Shown here: positions 46,741-56,211 of the stretch, piece after piece
Layout: every line of letters begins with the position of its first letter
How positions within the stretch are numbered: the stretch's first letter is position 1
NCBI GenBank assembly: GCA_026119855.1
Contig: JAOWBW010000386.1
Coordinates: forward strand, 806,001-870,000
DNA: 64,000 nucleotides
Direction of reading: 5' to 3'
Origin: Campanula takesimana
Lineage: Eukaryota; Streptophyta; Magnoliopsida; Asterales; Campanulaceae
Notes under the pieces: generated by a model
Database searches by the model: none
The model's input: only the letters and a program-made list of their open reading frames with translations
What the model was told of the DNA's origin: nothing
Program-made: the position numbers and the translations under genes

Positions 46741-47296
46741 TCATTCTCCTCCGCTTGAAGAAAATTCGCCCTCGAATTTTGAATTTTGTTTGAAGGCACG
46801 TATCTTGAAATTTTTCTTCATACCGGTGACGAACTTTGAACTTGGTACCACTCGACATAATATCCATCCAATCCGTGCAGTAACATTGAATAATATTTTC
46901 AATGATCAATTTCTTGAGGCACCAAGTTGATGAACAATTAGAACAATAAACTTTAAAGGGATCTTCATAAGGATGACTACCTTTTTTCACCTCAAACTTC
47001 CATATCAATTCATCTTGTGAAGATTTGAGGCCAACCTTAGTTACACCCATTTGATGAGATGTCACTAAATGACAGATTTCACAATGACACTCATCAAATA
47101 CAGGAGGTTTTGACCAATCAACAAGAACTTCTGGACTTGAATATTCGACAAAAATCTCGGAGAGAACAATCCTCGAACTAAGCTTTTCGAGATCAGATAT
47201 ACGTTGATCTACGACTCATGCGATACGCTGGTCCAGCACATCCTCCTCACGTTCGTAGATCTCTTCCACAGTGGCCATCTTTCTTCCTCGTGCCAT
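46736..47296 (-). pseudogene. Array interior 4 ORF with a nonsense codon
   Basis: 561 bases as in interior 1, but codon CGA in DQRIARVVDQ reads TGA (plus strand TCA at about 47217). The rest is open. Confidence 0.6.
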
Positions 47297-47873
47297 CCTT
47301 CCTAGAACGAACCAGAGTCTGATACCAACTGACGTAACGGAAGACTTGATAGGAATCAACCCTAGTAGAGTTTAATCAATACTAGCGATCGATCTTCAAC
47401 AATCGTAGAACTTAATCAAATACAAAGAGTTGGACGAAAGGAGGAAAACTCAGACTTTCGGATTTAAGAAAAGAGCAACGCTCAATCAAATTTTCTAAGT
47501 CGATTTATATTTAGATAGGATATAATGTCATGTTTATAAGTAGATTTATGATATATTTTGATGTTTTTGAGTTGTAATAGGTTACTATATAGGTTAGGAT
47601 TATTTTTAGGAGTGTTTGACTTGTTTTCTAAGTCGTAGGAGTCTTATAAAAATAGGGTTAATGTTAATTCCGAAAATAAGTTGTTGATTAATAAAATTTA
47701 AGTATTGAACGTTGTTCTTTATTCCCGAAAGTGGATTACTTCCCTTTTGATTCCAATTTCCTAGTATTCGTTAAATCAATGGGTTATTGAAGGCTATTCT
47801 TCCGGCATTGTTGAGAACAATCAACGGATTAATAGTGTTTATCCCTATTTATTTCTTTTATGCTTCCGCTTCC

Positions 47874-48844
47874 TGTAGATACCCCGGGGGAACCACGGCT
47901 TTAGGCTCGAGAGCGTGTGTTATCCTAGGATGTCTAACTTGTTTTTAGAGTCGCCACCTATGTTTTGAGGAACATAAGATTGTAGCCTAAGTTTGATTAC
48001 GAAAACAGAGATTCTTTGTTTTGAGGTTCGGGGGTTAGATTACGAGATGGGAAGTACCGAAACACCCATCTCGCCCAACTAAAGTTGGTCTTGCTTGATC
48101 AAAATCTACATGAATGAAAATGTTCTTCTTCTTCTTCTTTAAGTCATAAAAAGGGGGTTTAAAATAGGATTTGGAATGTAGGAGATAACTCCTTAACCAA
48201 CCTCAATGAGATGAGGTGATCATTAGAGTCATGTCCCAAAGTGATTTGGGTGATTGCACATTTGATTAAAGTAAAAGAGAGAGAGGAGATGAAGTAGAAA
48301 AGAAAGGAAAAGATGTACTTTTACCTACAATTTGAAGAACTTCAAGTGTTGCTTGATGAGATCCTTGGAGAACCTTTAGAAAGTGATTTTTTTGTCTAGT
48401 TTTCGATCGGGTCTTTCTGATGATTTTTTTCGATCCTTGAAAATGGAGGTAAAGGGAGGTTTTTATAGGTGAAAGAGGGGTGTTTTTGGTGCCAAAACTC
48501 AGTCACCAAGAAATCCTTCCCGGGAAAAATCTTGTAAATTGAGCAAGGGAGGGAATCCTGGCCAGAAATCTGTAACTGACGCCCAGAGGCGCGCGCTTCC
48601 TGCTTTGGGGGCGGGAGGCGCGCGCGCCTGGCTCCTCCTGTCGGAGGCGCGCGACTCAGAGAAGGCAATTTTGACAGAATGGACTAGAAAGTCGGCCCTG
48701 TCATTCAGTTTAGTCCCTGGACTTAACGAAGTCAGTCAGGAACTTAACGGAAGTGACAGAAACTAACGAGAAACACTTAAAATGGGGGGAAACACAAAAT
48801 CAAATGTGCAATCGGGGTGAGCGGTCCAAGGCGGGGTGTCTACA
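47874..48844 (-). repeat. 3' LTR of the Tat element
   Basis: 971 bp. On the plus strand it runs from TGTAGATACCCCGGGGGAAC to GGCGGGGTGTCTACA. Lacks 13 bp (AAAAACCTATAGA region) found in the other LTR. CG-rich triplet module at 48584-48657. The adjacent interior (minus CGCCGAGGGGCTC) may be the PPT. Confidence 0.9.
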
Positions 48845-49052
48845 GAGCCCCTCGGCGACGTGGATTGCAAAGCAAAACGCGTCGACGAAAGTTAAAAACA
48901 CCCGCCGAGGACATCACCAAGAAAAGGCAAAGACTCGATAAAAGCAGGAATTTGAAATTGCGAGAGATAGTGGTGCGCTCCCTGTGTGAGCGGCTTTTGT
49001 TGATAGAGGGGGTGGCATGATCCGTTAGGTGAACCTGCCGGCTGAATGTTTT
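48845..49052 (-). other. Tat 3' non-coding segment between satellite and LTR
   Basis: About 200 bp, moderately GC-rich, without repeats or a convincing ORF. Confidence 0.5.
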
Positions 49053-49979
49053 GAATGAGGCCGTTAGTGAACCTTTTGATGAATCCGTTAGTGAATCCCT
49101 TGGATGAGTCCGTTGGTGAACCCTTGTTGACGAATCCGTTGGTGAATCCGTTTGATGAATCCGTTAGTGAATCCCTTGGATGAGTCCGTTGGTGAACCCT
49201 TGTTGACGAATCCGTTGGTGAATCCGTTTGATGAATCCGTTAGTGAATCCCTTGGATGAGTCCGTTGGTGAACCCTTGTTGACGAATCCGTTGGTGAATC
49301 CGTTTGATGAATCCGTTAGTGAATCCCTTGGATGAGTCCGTTGGTGAACCCTTGGATGAGTCCGTTGGTGAACCCTTGTTGACGAATCCGTTGGTGAATC
49401 CATTTGATGAATCCGTTAGTGAATCCCTTGGATGAGTCCGTTGGTGAACCCTTGTTGACGAATCCGTTGGTGAATCCGTTTGATGAATCCGTTAGTGAAT
49501 CCCTTGGATGAGTCCGTTGGTGAACCCTTGTTGACGAATCCGTTAGTGAACCCGTTTGATGAATCCGTTAGTGAATCCCTTGGATGAGTCCGTTGGTGAA
49601 CCCTTGTGACGAATCCGTTGGTGAATCCGTTTGATGAATCCGTTAGTGAATCCCTTGGATGAGTCCGTTGGTGAACCCTTGTTGACGAATCCGTTGGTGA
49701 ATCCGTTTGATGAATCCGTTAGTGAATCCCTTGGATGAGTCCGTTGGTGAACCCTTGTTGACGAATCCGTTAGTGAATCCGTTTGATGAATCCGTTAGTG
49801 AATCCCTTGGATGAGTCCGTTGGTGAACCCTTGTTGACGAATCCGTTAGTGAACCCGTTTGATGAATCCGTTAGTGAATCCCTTGGATGAGTCCGTTGGT
49901 GAACCCTTGTTGACGAATCCGTTAGTGAATCCGTTTGATGAAATTGTTGACGAATCCGTTAGTGAATCCGTTTGATGAG
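49053..49979. repeat. 76-bp tandem satellite array inside the Tat element
   Basis: About 12 units with a 76-bp period (for example GAATCCGTTAGTG at 49157 and 49233). Each unit is three ~25-bp sub-repeats: GAATCCGTTAGTGAATCCCT, then GAGTCCGTTGGTGAACCCTT, then GAATCCGTTGGTGAATCCGT. Copies are very uniform, with one 25/26-bp slip near 49330-49372. It lies between the antisense gene and the 3' LTR, where Tat elements are known to carry variable tandem repeats that can seed satellites. Open frames across it come from the period and are not genes. Confidence 0.95.
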
Positions 49980-50547
49980 CTTTGAAGTCTCGTGCCGTTT
50001 GGAGTCACACTTGACTTTTGAATTGCGGGGTACGGGCATAGTTGACCGCGACCAGAAAAATGTTCCTGCTGGGGATGAAATGTTGAGATTGACTCTTGAG
50101 GGGGGTGTGGCACCCGTGACAGAACTTAGGGAGTTCGGAATTTTGAAGAGGACAGCCTACTTTTGAGTGGGAGTTTCTATCCTACTTTCGATTTTTGACA
50201 TGCCTTAAGGGCGGACCAGAAATAGGTGTGCCCAACTGGGTGTCCGAGGATCGGGACAGTGTCTTGATTTAGGCTGGAGATCTCTGACAAGGCCCTTTTC
50301 TTGAAGCGATTTAGACCTGGGAGGCGCGCGCCTTCCTATGTAGGCTTGGGAAGCGCACGCACTTCAGACTGCTGGCGGGTGGCGCGCGCGTCTGGGAGGC
50401 GGAATTCCGGGCTTGACATTTGCTGACCAAAAGAGCCCCCAACAGCTATAATATCATCTTCTGTTCGACCAATGATTCTCACAGCTCCTTTCTGCCATTT
50501 TTGAACATCTTATTATTGCTTAATTTCGCTTGTGATCAACATTTTCC
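49980..50547 (+). other. Leader region of the antisense gene
   Basis: Follows the satellite. Contains a CG-rich triplet module (50328-50402) and a TATA-like CTATAATATC at about 50446, 100 bases before the ATG. The short frame 49972-50166 has no recognisable domain. Confidence 0.4.
50446..50455 (+). promoter_or_regulatory. Possible TATA box of the antisense gene
   Basis: CTATAATATC stands about 100 bases upstream of the ATG at 50548, a plausible plant promoter spacing. Judged by motif alone. Confidence 0.3.
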
Positions 50548-51948
50548 ATGGCTTCCAATTCTTTTGCCCTTGATGCCAAGGTCGTTAGTGCGTATGAAAA
50601 GGACTTGGGCACTTTTGTGTATTCTTTCAAGACCCATCCCAAGAAGGCCTTCATTAAAGATTTCGGGTTCCGAATTCTTTTCACCTTGCGGACGTTGAAG
50701 CCGGATTGGGATTTGTTGAGAGCTGCCGCGGCTTTCTGGGATTGCGACAGCCATACCTTCAACCTTTCAGCTAATGAAATGGTGCCGACTGTTGACGATC
50801 TCGGGGCCATCCTTGGCATGCCTTTGGCCCGTCGGATTGCCGTCCCTAAATATCACCGTGGTGCCATCGACTCTTGGGTTGGGTTACTGAATCTCCCCGT
50901 TGAGGACGTGAGGAAGATGTTGCATGGTACCGTGATTGACATAACTGAGTTGCCGATGTTCTTCAGTTTACACTCGGAGGACCCGATGGTTCAATCTTTC
51001 AAAAGAAATGCCATGACCGTTTGTCTCTTCAGCGAAGTACTGTTTGTTACATCTTTCGGGACTGCGGACGTGCAGTTGGCTGAGATTATTTTACAAGCTA
51101 AGGAGCAGCAATTTAGTGTAATCCCTCTTATTGTAGGGGAGACGTTGCACGGCCTTGATGAGTTACGTAGGACGGGCAAGATGTGTCGGGGAAGCCCTTT
51201 GCTCTTGACCATATGGCTCCGAGAACACTTCAAGATTTATTCTCCGGATGGTGATTTGTCTCCTTTTGCCGTTCATAGGAGGAAGTTGTTGATCTGGGAT
51301 TTATCTGAAAACGATTGGAAGAAATTCTTTGCCTCTAGGGTGACCATTGATGTTGAGTGGTGTCCTCCTTCTTGGGGTCTTCGTCCTTTTGTGGAATGGA
51401 CTCTTGGTTTTCAGCACGTGGTTGTACCCGGTTTGAGAGATTCTTCGTTTTACCAGCCAGAGCGGGTTCTGCGGCAGTTCGGTCGTCAACAGACAATTCC
51501 TTTTCCGAGGGATGGAATGCTTCGTCCAGTTGCTTACATGGGTCCTGGCTTCTCGAGTGAGCTTCAGTCGGCTTGGGGAGATGACCGCAATCGTTGGGCT
51601 TTCGCTCCTCTGTATCGGGGGAGTGTCTTCCTTCCCGAGAGCTACTTGGACTATTTATTTGGCACCCTTTACCGTGGCACCACTTGGGTTGATGTGCTTC
51701 GTGCTGAGTTGTTGGGACAGGGTTTTGAGCCTAGCAGCACTTTGAGATATAGGGAGGCTGCTGCTGATTCGAGTAACATTCTCGCTGACCCTTTCGGTAC
51801 TCCTTTGGATGACTTTTATGCTAGGAGACGTGTTGCAACACAGAAGGTTTCGGTGCGTATTAGTGCTCCTCCGTTACCTAAGAAGAAAAGGATTGAGAGA
51901 CGATCGGGTGGTCCTTTGAAAGCTAAGAGAAAATTGGATTTTTCTTAG
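50548..51948 (+). CDS. Antisense ORF of the Tat element, plant-mobile-domain/DUF7745-like
   Basis: An intact 466-codon gene opposite in direction to gag-pol. The ATG has a good context (CCATGGC), and no in-frame stop interrupts it. Residues about 30-90 (GFRILFTLRTLKPDWDLLRA, then FWDCDSHTFNLSANEMVPTV and DDLGAILGMPL) match the layout of plant mobile domain/DUF7745 proteins: a W/F-x-D-x-x-x-x-F-x-F block followed by a P-T-x-x-D-x-x-x-I/L-x-G-x-P motif. Proteins of this kind occur in antisense extra ORFs of some plant Gypsy elements and in host proteins. The C-terminus is strongly basic (PPLPKKKRIERRSG, PLKAKRKLDF), a likely bipartite nuclear signal. No catalytic motif seen; role unknown. Two AATAAA signals follow. 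The domain name is by pattern and unverified. Confidence 0.7.
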   Translation: MASNSFALDAKVVSAYEKDLGTFVYSFKTHPKKAFIKDFGFRILFTLRTLKPDWDLLRAAAAFWDCDSHTFNLSANEMVPTVDDLGAILGMPLARRIAVPKYHRGAIDSWVGLLNLPVEDVRKMLHGTVIDITELPMFFSLHSEDPMVQSFKRNAMTVCLFSEVLFVTSFGTADVQLAEIILQAKEQQFSVIPLIVGETLHGLDELRRTGKMCRGSPLLLTIWLREHFKIYSPDGDLSPFAVHRRKLLIWDLSENDWKKFFASRVTIDVEWCPPSWGLRPFVEWTLGFQHVVVPGLRDSSFYQPERVLRQFGRQQTIPFPRDGMLRPVAYMGPGFSSELQSAWGDDRNRWAFAPLYRGSVFLPESYLDYLFGTLYRGTTWVDVLRAELLGQGFEPSSTLRYREAAADSSNILADPFGTPLDDFYARRRVATQKVSVRISAPPLPKKKRIERRSGGPLKAKRKLDFS

Positions 51949-52014
51949 TACCCTAAGAGATTGCAATTAGACCACTTTGTTTTAGGATTTAATATTTTGA
52001 TGCCTTTTGTTGCT

Positions 52015-52064
52015 CAATAAATCCGTTGTAATGGTTTGAATAGTTCATTGAATGAATAAAAATT
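52015..52064 (+). terminator. Poly(A) signals after the antisense ORF
   Basis: AATAAA occurs at about 52017 and again near 52056, 70-110 bases after the stop codon, with T/G-rich DNA behind. Together with the TATA-like box this makes a self-contained transcription unit. Confidence 0.4.
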
Positions 52065-52372
52065 GCATTTTGTTATTTGAAGTGAATTGGGTATTTTTGA
52101 TATGTTTTAGACCGCACCCGAAGGTTTCCTAGGTTCCTCCAATTGGGAGGCTCAGGTCTTCGTAGTTCAAACAAACAAAGACCATTTTTTATTTTTATTT
52201 TTTTGTTGTGCACCCTGTTTTTTGCCTAGACCGCCCTTTCGGGTTTTCAATCTAGCGGGCTTCTTTTTTGCACGTGCTCTAATTTTTGCCTAGGCCGCCC
52301 TTGCGGGTTTTCAACCTAGCGAGCGATTTTTTTTTTTTTTTTTTTTTTTTTTTTGTTTTGGTCTTTGTTTTA
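52065..52372. other. Convergent spacer between antisense gene and pol
   Basis: Holds two copies of a ~65-bp unit (TTTGCCTAGACCGCCCTTTC and TTTGCCTAGGCCGCCCTTGC, near 52217 and 52286) and a T-run near 52327-52353. On the minus strand the T-run reads as poly(A) just after the integrase stop. Confidence 0.5.
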
Positions 52373-53797
52373 TTAAGCGTAGAACCTCTTGAGCTTGTCG
52401 AGGTTGACCTCCTTTGGCAGCTGGTCACCATCTAAATCCACGAGCCGGACTGCACCACCACTTAGTATCTTTTTGACCACGTACGGACCGATCCATCGGG
52501 GTCCCCATTTCCCCAGGGGATTCATGGCATTAGGAGGATGTTGTCTTAAAACCAAATCTCCCACATTGATGTTTCGAGGCTTCACCTTTTTGTTGAAAGC
52601 TCTTGCCATCCTTTGCTGATACGCCCTTGTGCGTTTGAGTGCTCTTAACCTTTTCTCGTCGAGCAAGGCTAGTTGTTCATATCGACTTTGCATCCAGTCG
52701 ACCTCGTTGACTTGATTCTCGAGGAGGACCCGTAGAGATGGGACTTCAAGTTCGATAGGGAGTACGGCTTCAGAACCATAGACCAATGCATAAGGAGTTT
52801 CTCCTGTTGCAGATCGTATTGATGTGCGGTAGCCCCACAATGCTAATGGTAGCTTCTCGGGCCAATCCCTTCCTGTTGAGGCCATTTTCTTGACGATGGT
52901 CTCGATGGTCTTATTTGCTGCTTCGACTGCGCCATTTGCTTGGGGCCGGTAAGGAGATGACTTGTGCTTGGTGATCTTGTATTCTACCAAAAGTGCATCC
53001 ATTTCCTTCTCGAAGTGAGAGCCGTTGTCGGAAATGATTTCATGAGGCACGCCGTATCGGCACATGATATTAATTTTTACAAATTCGGCCACTTTCTTGG
53101 CGTTGAGGGTCCGATAGGCTTGTGCTTCGACCCACTTTGTGAAGTAGTCGACTGCCACTAGGACGAATGACTGCTCATTGCTTCCGGCAGGATGAACTTT
53201 ACCGATGATGTCTATCCCCCAACAAGAGAAAGGCCAAGGTGTGACCATGTTGTAAAGTTGTGAGGGTGGAGCATGTTGCAGATTAGCGTGGAATTGGCAC
53301 TTGGCACACCTTTTGACTTTCTCGATACAGTCTCGTTCCATAGTGCTCTAATAGTAACCAATGCGAAGTATCTTCTTGACTAGCATAAACCCATTCATGT
53401 GGGGTCCACATTCTCCTTCGTGCACTTCACACATTATCTCTTGAGCTTCGGTCTCATTGGCGCATAAGAGATTGATCCCGTCGTGGTGCCTTTTATAGAC
53501 TCGGTCCCCAATCAGTACGTACCGAGAGGCTATCCTTTGCAGAGCTGCTTGAGACTTCTTATTGCTATTCTCGGGATAAGTGCCTTCTTTGAGGAAGTTC
53601 ATGATATCCGAATACCACGGAGAGTTTGTTTGAACCTTGTTGATCTCGATACTCATGCAATATGCCGGACTGTTCCTTCGAGCAATTTTGAAAGGCTTCA
53701 CCATTTTCCCTTTGGGCATTTCAACTAATGAAGCTATAGTGGCCAGTGCATCAGCGAAGCGATTCTTATCCCTTGGCAGGTAGTTGAAAGTGATCTC
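52373..53797 (-). pseudogene. Tat integrase, one nonsense codon
   Basis: Begins with the linker FNYLPRDKNRFADALATIAS after the second RNase H. The zinc module follows (VHEGECGPHMNG with two His, then CAKCQFHA). The core D-D-E is visible: GIDIIGKV, ISDNGSHFEKE and the final Glu in PYRPQANGAVEAANK. The C-terminal part ends in GPYVVKKILSGGAVRLVDLD and KEVNLDKLKRFYA. A TAG at about 53348 sits between GYY and STMERD where the family has Trp (TGG to TAG), splitting the protein. No chromodomain, as expected for Tat. Confidence 0.85.
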
Positions 53798-54208
53798 TTA
53801 GAATTGTTCAACCAGTTCTTCAAGGTGCTGACCATACTGTTGGAGAGTCGGGTCTTGGGTTCGCCATTTACCCGATTGCTGATTGATAAGGAGCAAAGAG
53901 TCGCCGAACACTTCTAGTTCCGTGACGTTTCTTTCGAGAGCTGCTTCGAGCCCTGCTATGCATGCTTCGTACTCGGCAATGTTGTTGGTAGCTTCGAATT
54001 CCAGGCGTATGGCAATGGGAGTGTAGATGTCTTTTGGATCGACAAGCAATACCCCTATACCAAAACCGTGTTTATTGGCGGCGCCATCGAAAAAAAGTTG
54101 CCACTTGTCTTCCTCGGTTGCAGTACAAATTAAATGCTCGTCGGGGAACTGTACATCTTCCCCCTTCACTTCGTCACACGGGAATTCGGCAAGTTGGTCA
54201 CTGAACAC
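53798..54208 (-). pseudogene. Second (archaeal-type) RNase H of the Tat element
   Basis: The frame reads LFFDGAANKHGFGIGVLL, then NIAEYEACIAGLEAA and VFGDSLLLINQ. Catalytic residues D (FFDGA), E (AEYEA) and D (GDS) are all present. This aRNH fold is acquired in Tat elements and is thought to take over RNA-strand removal. It is separated from the RT frame by a 1-base shift and ends at TAA (53798-53800) where reading continues in frame as EITFNYLPR, compatible with CAA to TAA. Confidence 0.85.
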
Positions 54209-56211
54209 TTTCCCCTGACGGATTTTAGTGTGACGTAAGTGATATCATAGCCGGCGAGCATGAAGTACCATTTGGCTATTCTTGTTGACATGAAAGGCTT
54301 CTCGAAGATGTAGCGGAGCGGGTCCACTTTTGCTACTAGCTTGATCGGAAAAGCTTCCATATAGTGTTTGAGCTTTTGAGTGACCCAAACCAATGCTGCA
54401 CATGACTTTTCTAAGACGGAGTAGTTCTTTTCGCCTCCTTGGAATCGGCGACTGACAAAATAAATGGCGTTCTCCTTTGTGGACTCTCGTTGCTCTTGTG
54501 CTAACATAGCCCCTAGGGCTTCATCATTGACAGTGAGATAAAGCAACAGAGGTTTCTCCTTGTGTGGCGGAACTAGAACAGGAGGGCACGTCAAGTAATG
54601 CTTTACTTGATCGAAGGCTTCTTGGCACGCGTCGGTCCATTCTAGAGCCACATTCTTCTTGAGTAGCTTGAAGATTGGCTCGCACATGGAAGTGAGTTGG
54701 TGCACAAACCGACTGATGTATTGTAGTCTTCCCATGAAACCTTTAATCTCTTTCTGCGTCTTTGGAGGAGGCATGTCAATGATTGCCTTGATTTTGGAGG
54801 GGTCTACTTCGATTCCCCTTTCAGTGACCATATAACCAAGAACTTTGCCTCGGATAACCCCGAATGTGCACTTTGCAGGGTTGAGCCTCATCTTGTGTTG
54901 ACGGAGCCTTTCGAAGAACTTGCGGAGATCGATTAGGTGTTGACCATCGGTTCCTTTGGAGTGAATGATCATGTCGTCTACATAGACCTCGATTTCTTTG
55001 TGAATCATATCGTGGAACAAGTCTGTCACGGCTCTTTGGTAGGAAGCCCCAGCATTTCTTAACCCAAATGGCATGACTGTGTAGCAAAAGGTACCCCACG
55101 GTGTTGTGAAGGCTGTCTTATGTTGATCTTCCTCGGCCATAAGAATCTGATTGTACCCAGCGAACCCATCCACGAATGAGCGAACCTCATAGGCAGCAGT
55201 GGAGTCGACTAGCATGTCGATATTAGGGAGTGGAAAATCATCCTTTGGGGAAGCTTTGTTTAAATCCCGGAAGTCTACACAAACTCGAACCTTGCCGTTC
55301 GCCTTCCTGACTGTCACAATGTTGGCTAACCATGTCGGATACTCGATAACCTTGATGAAACCCACAATGAGGAGCTTCTCAATCTCTTCTTTGACCTGCA
55401 GAGACCATTCTGGCTTGATCTTTCTGAGCTTCTGCTTTACTGGCCTGGTACCTTCTCTGATCGGGATCCTGTGCTCCGCTACCTTTCTGTCTAAACCCGG
55501 CATGTCTTTGTATGACCATGCGAACACATCCACGAACTCCCGTAGTAGTGCAGTCAATCTGTCTTTGTCGTCCCCCTTGAAGAAGCTTCCAATCTTGGTT
55601 TCTTTTGGCTCTTCTTCGGTACCCAGATTAACAACATGCAATTCTTCGTCAGCCTTTGGACCATTATCGCCACGACTACGGACTTGTTGAGCAAGTTCAT
55701 TTAAGTATGTTGTGTTTTCGTGGTCTATTTCATCATAATTTGAGTCGTTATTAACTTGTTTGTTAAGTTCATTATTAGTTAATTCATCATTTATGATGTT
55801 TGCAATCTCAGGGTACTCAGAAATATCAAATTTTTCATTAGCAAAGAAAAGAAACACACGCTCGGCTATGGCCTCCAAATCCTCTTGGGTGAGGGTATTA
55901 GAGACACTCTCGGACTCGAAGGTAAGTGTGAGCTGCTCCTCCTTTGTTGCTGTGCGGGGTATGCAACCCATTTCTTGGACTAAGAATTCCTCGGATACCA
56001 CGGGCCCTTTTGTTGAATACCAATTGTTGATCGGCTCGGAGCTTGGCGGGATCTCACTGATAGTTTCGTTCATGATGACGGTGTCATGGGTGGCGTTAAC
56101 TTGGCATTCATTCATCATGGCAAGCTCTTCAAACATGGAGGCTAAATCTGTCAGTTCTTCCCCCACGGTGATTTCTGTCTCGGACTCTATAGTCATCTTC
56201 CTCCCCACCAT
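54166..56211 (-). pseudogene. Tat reverse transcriptase and degraded first RNase H
   Basis: A 681-residue frame. Residues 1-200 are an acidic linker. RT covers about 265-470: KVRVCVDFRDLNKASPKDD, SFVDGFAGYNQI (first Asp) and YVDDMI (410-413). The RNase H that follows (about 550-660) has LTVNDEALGAML where active enzymes have T-D-A-S, so the first catalytic Asp is missing; EKSCAALVW and KVDPLRYIF remain. The frame is lost near 54210 in a G-run (GTCAGGGGAAAGTG), consistent with a 1-base deletion. It overlaps the gag-protease frame by 83 bases in another frame, so fusion needs a frameshift or another indel. Confidence 0.85.

Noticed and set aside
34145..47065. Independent short elements for each array unit
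   Set aside because: Strict LTR-interior alternation with constant period and no target duplications between units shows a single array.
48539..48766. Small protein in the Tat LTRs (also 60959-61186)
   Set aside because: Covers the CG-rich module within an LTR; present twice only because LTRs are paired.
49164..49403. Minus-strand frame with repeated Thr/Asp/Ser/Phe-rich blocks as a repeat protein
   Set aside because: It is the translation of the 76-bp satellite and has no start context or independent support.
49053..49979. CRISPR-like regular repeats
   Set aside because: Units are contiguous 76-bp tandem copies without unique spacers, in a plant retrotransposon. This is a satellite.
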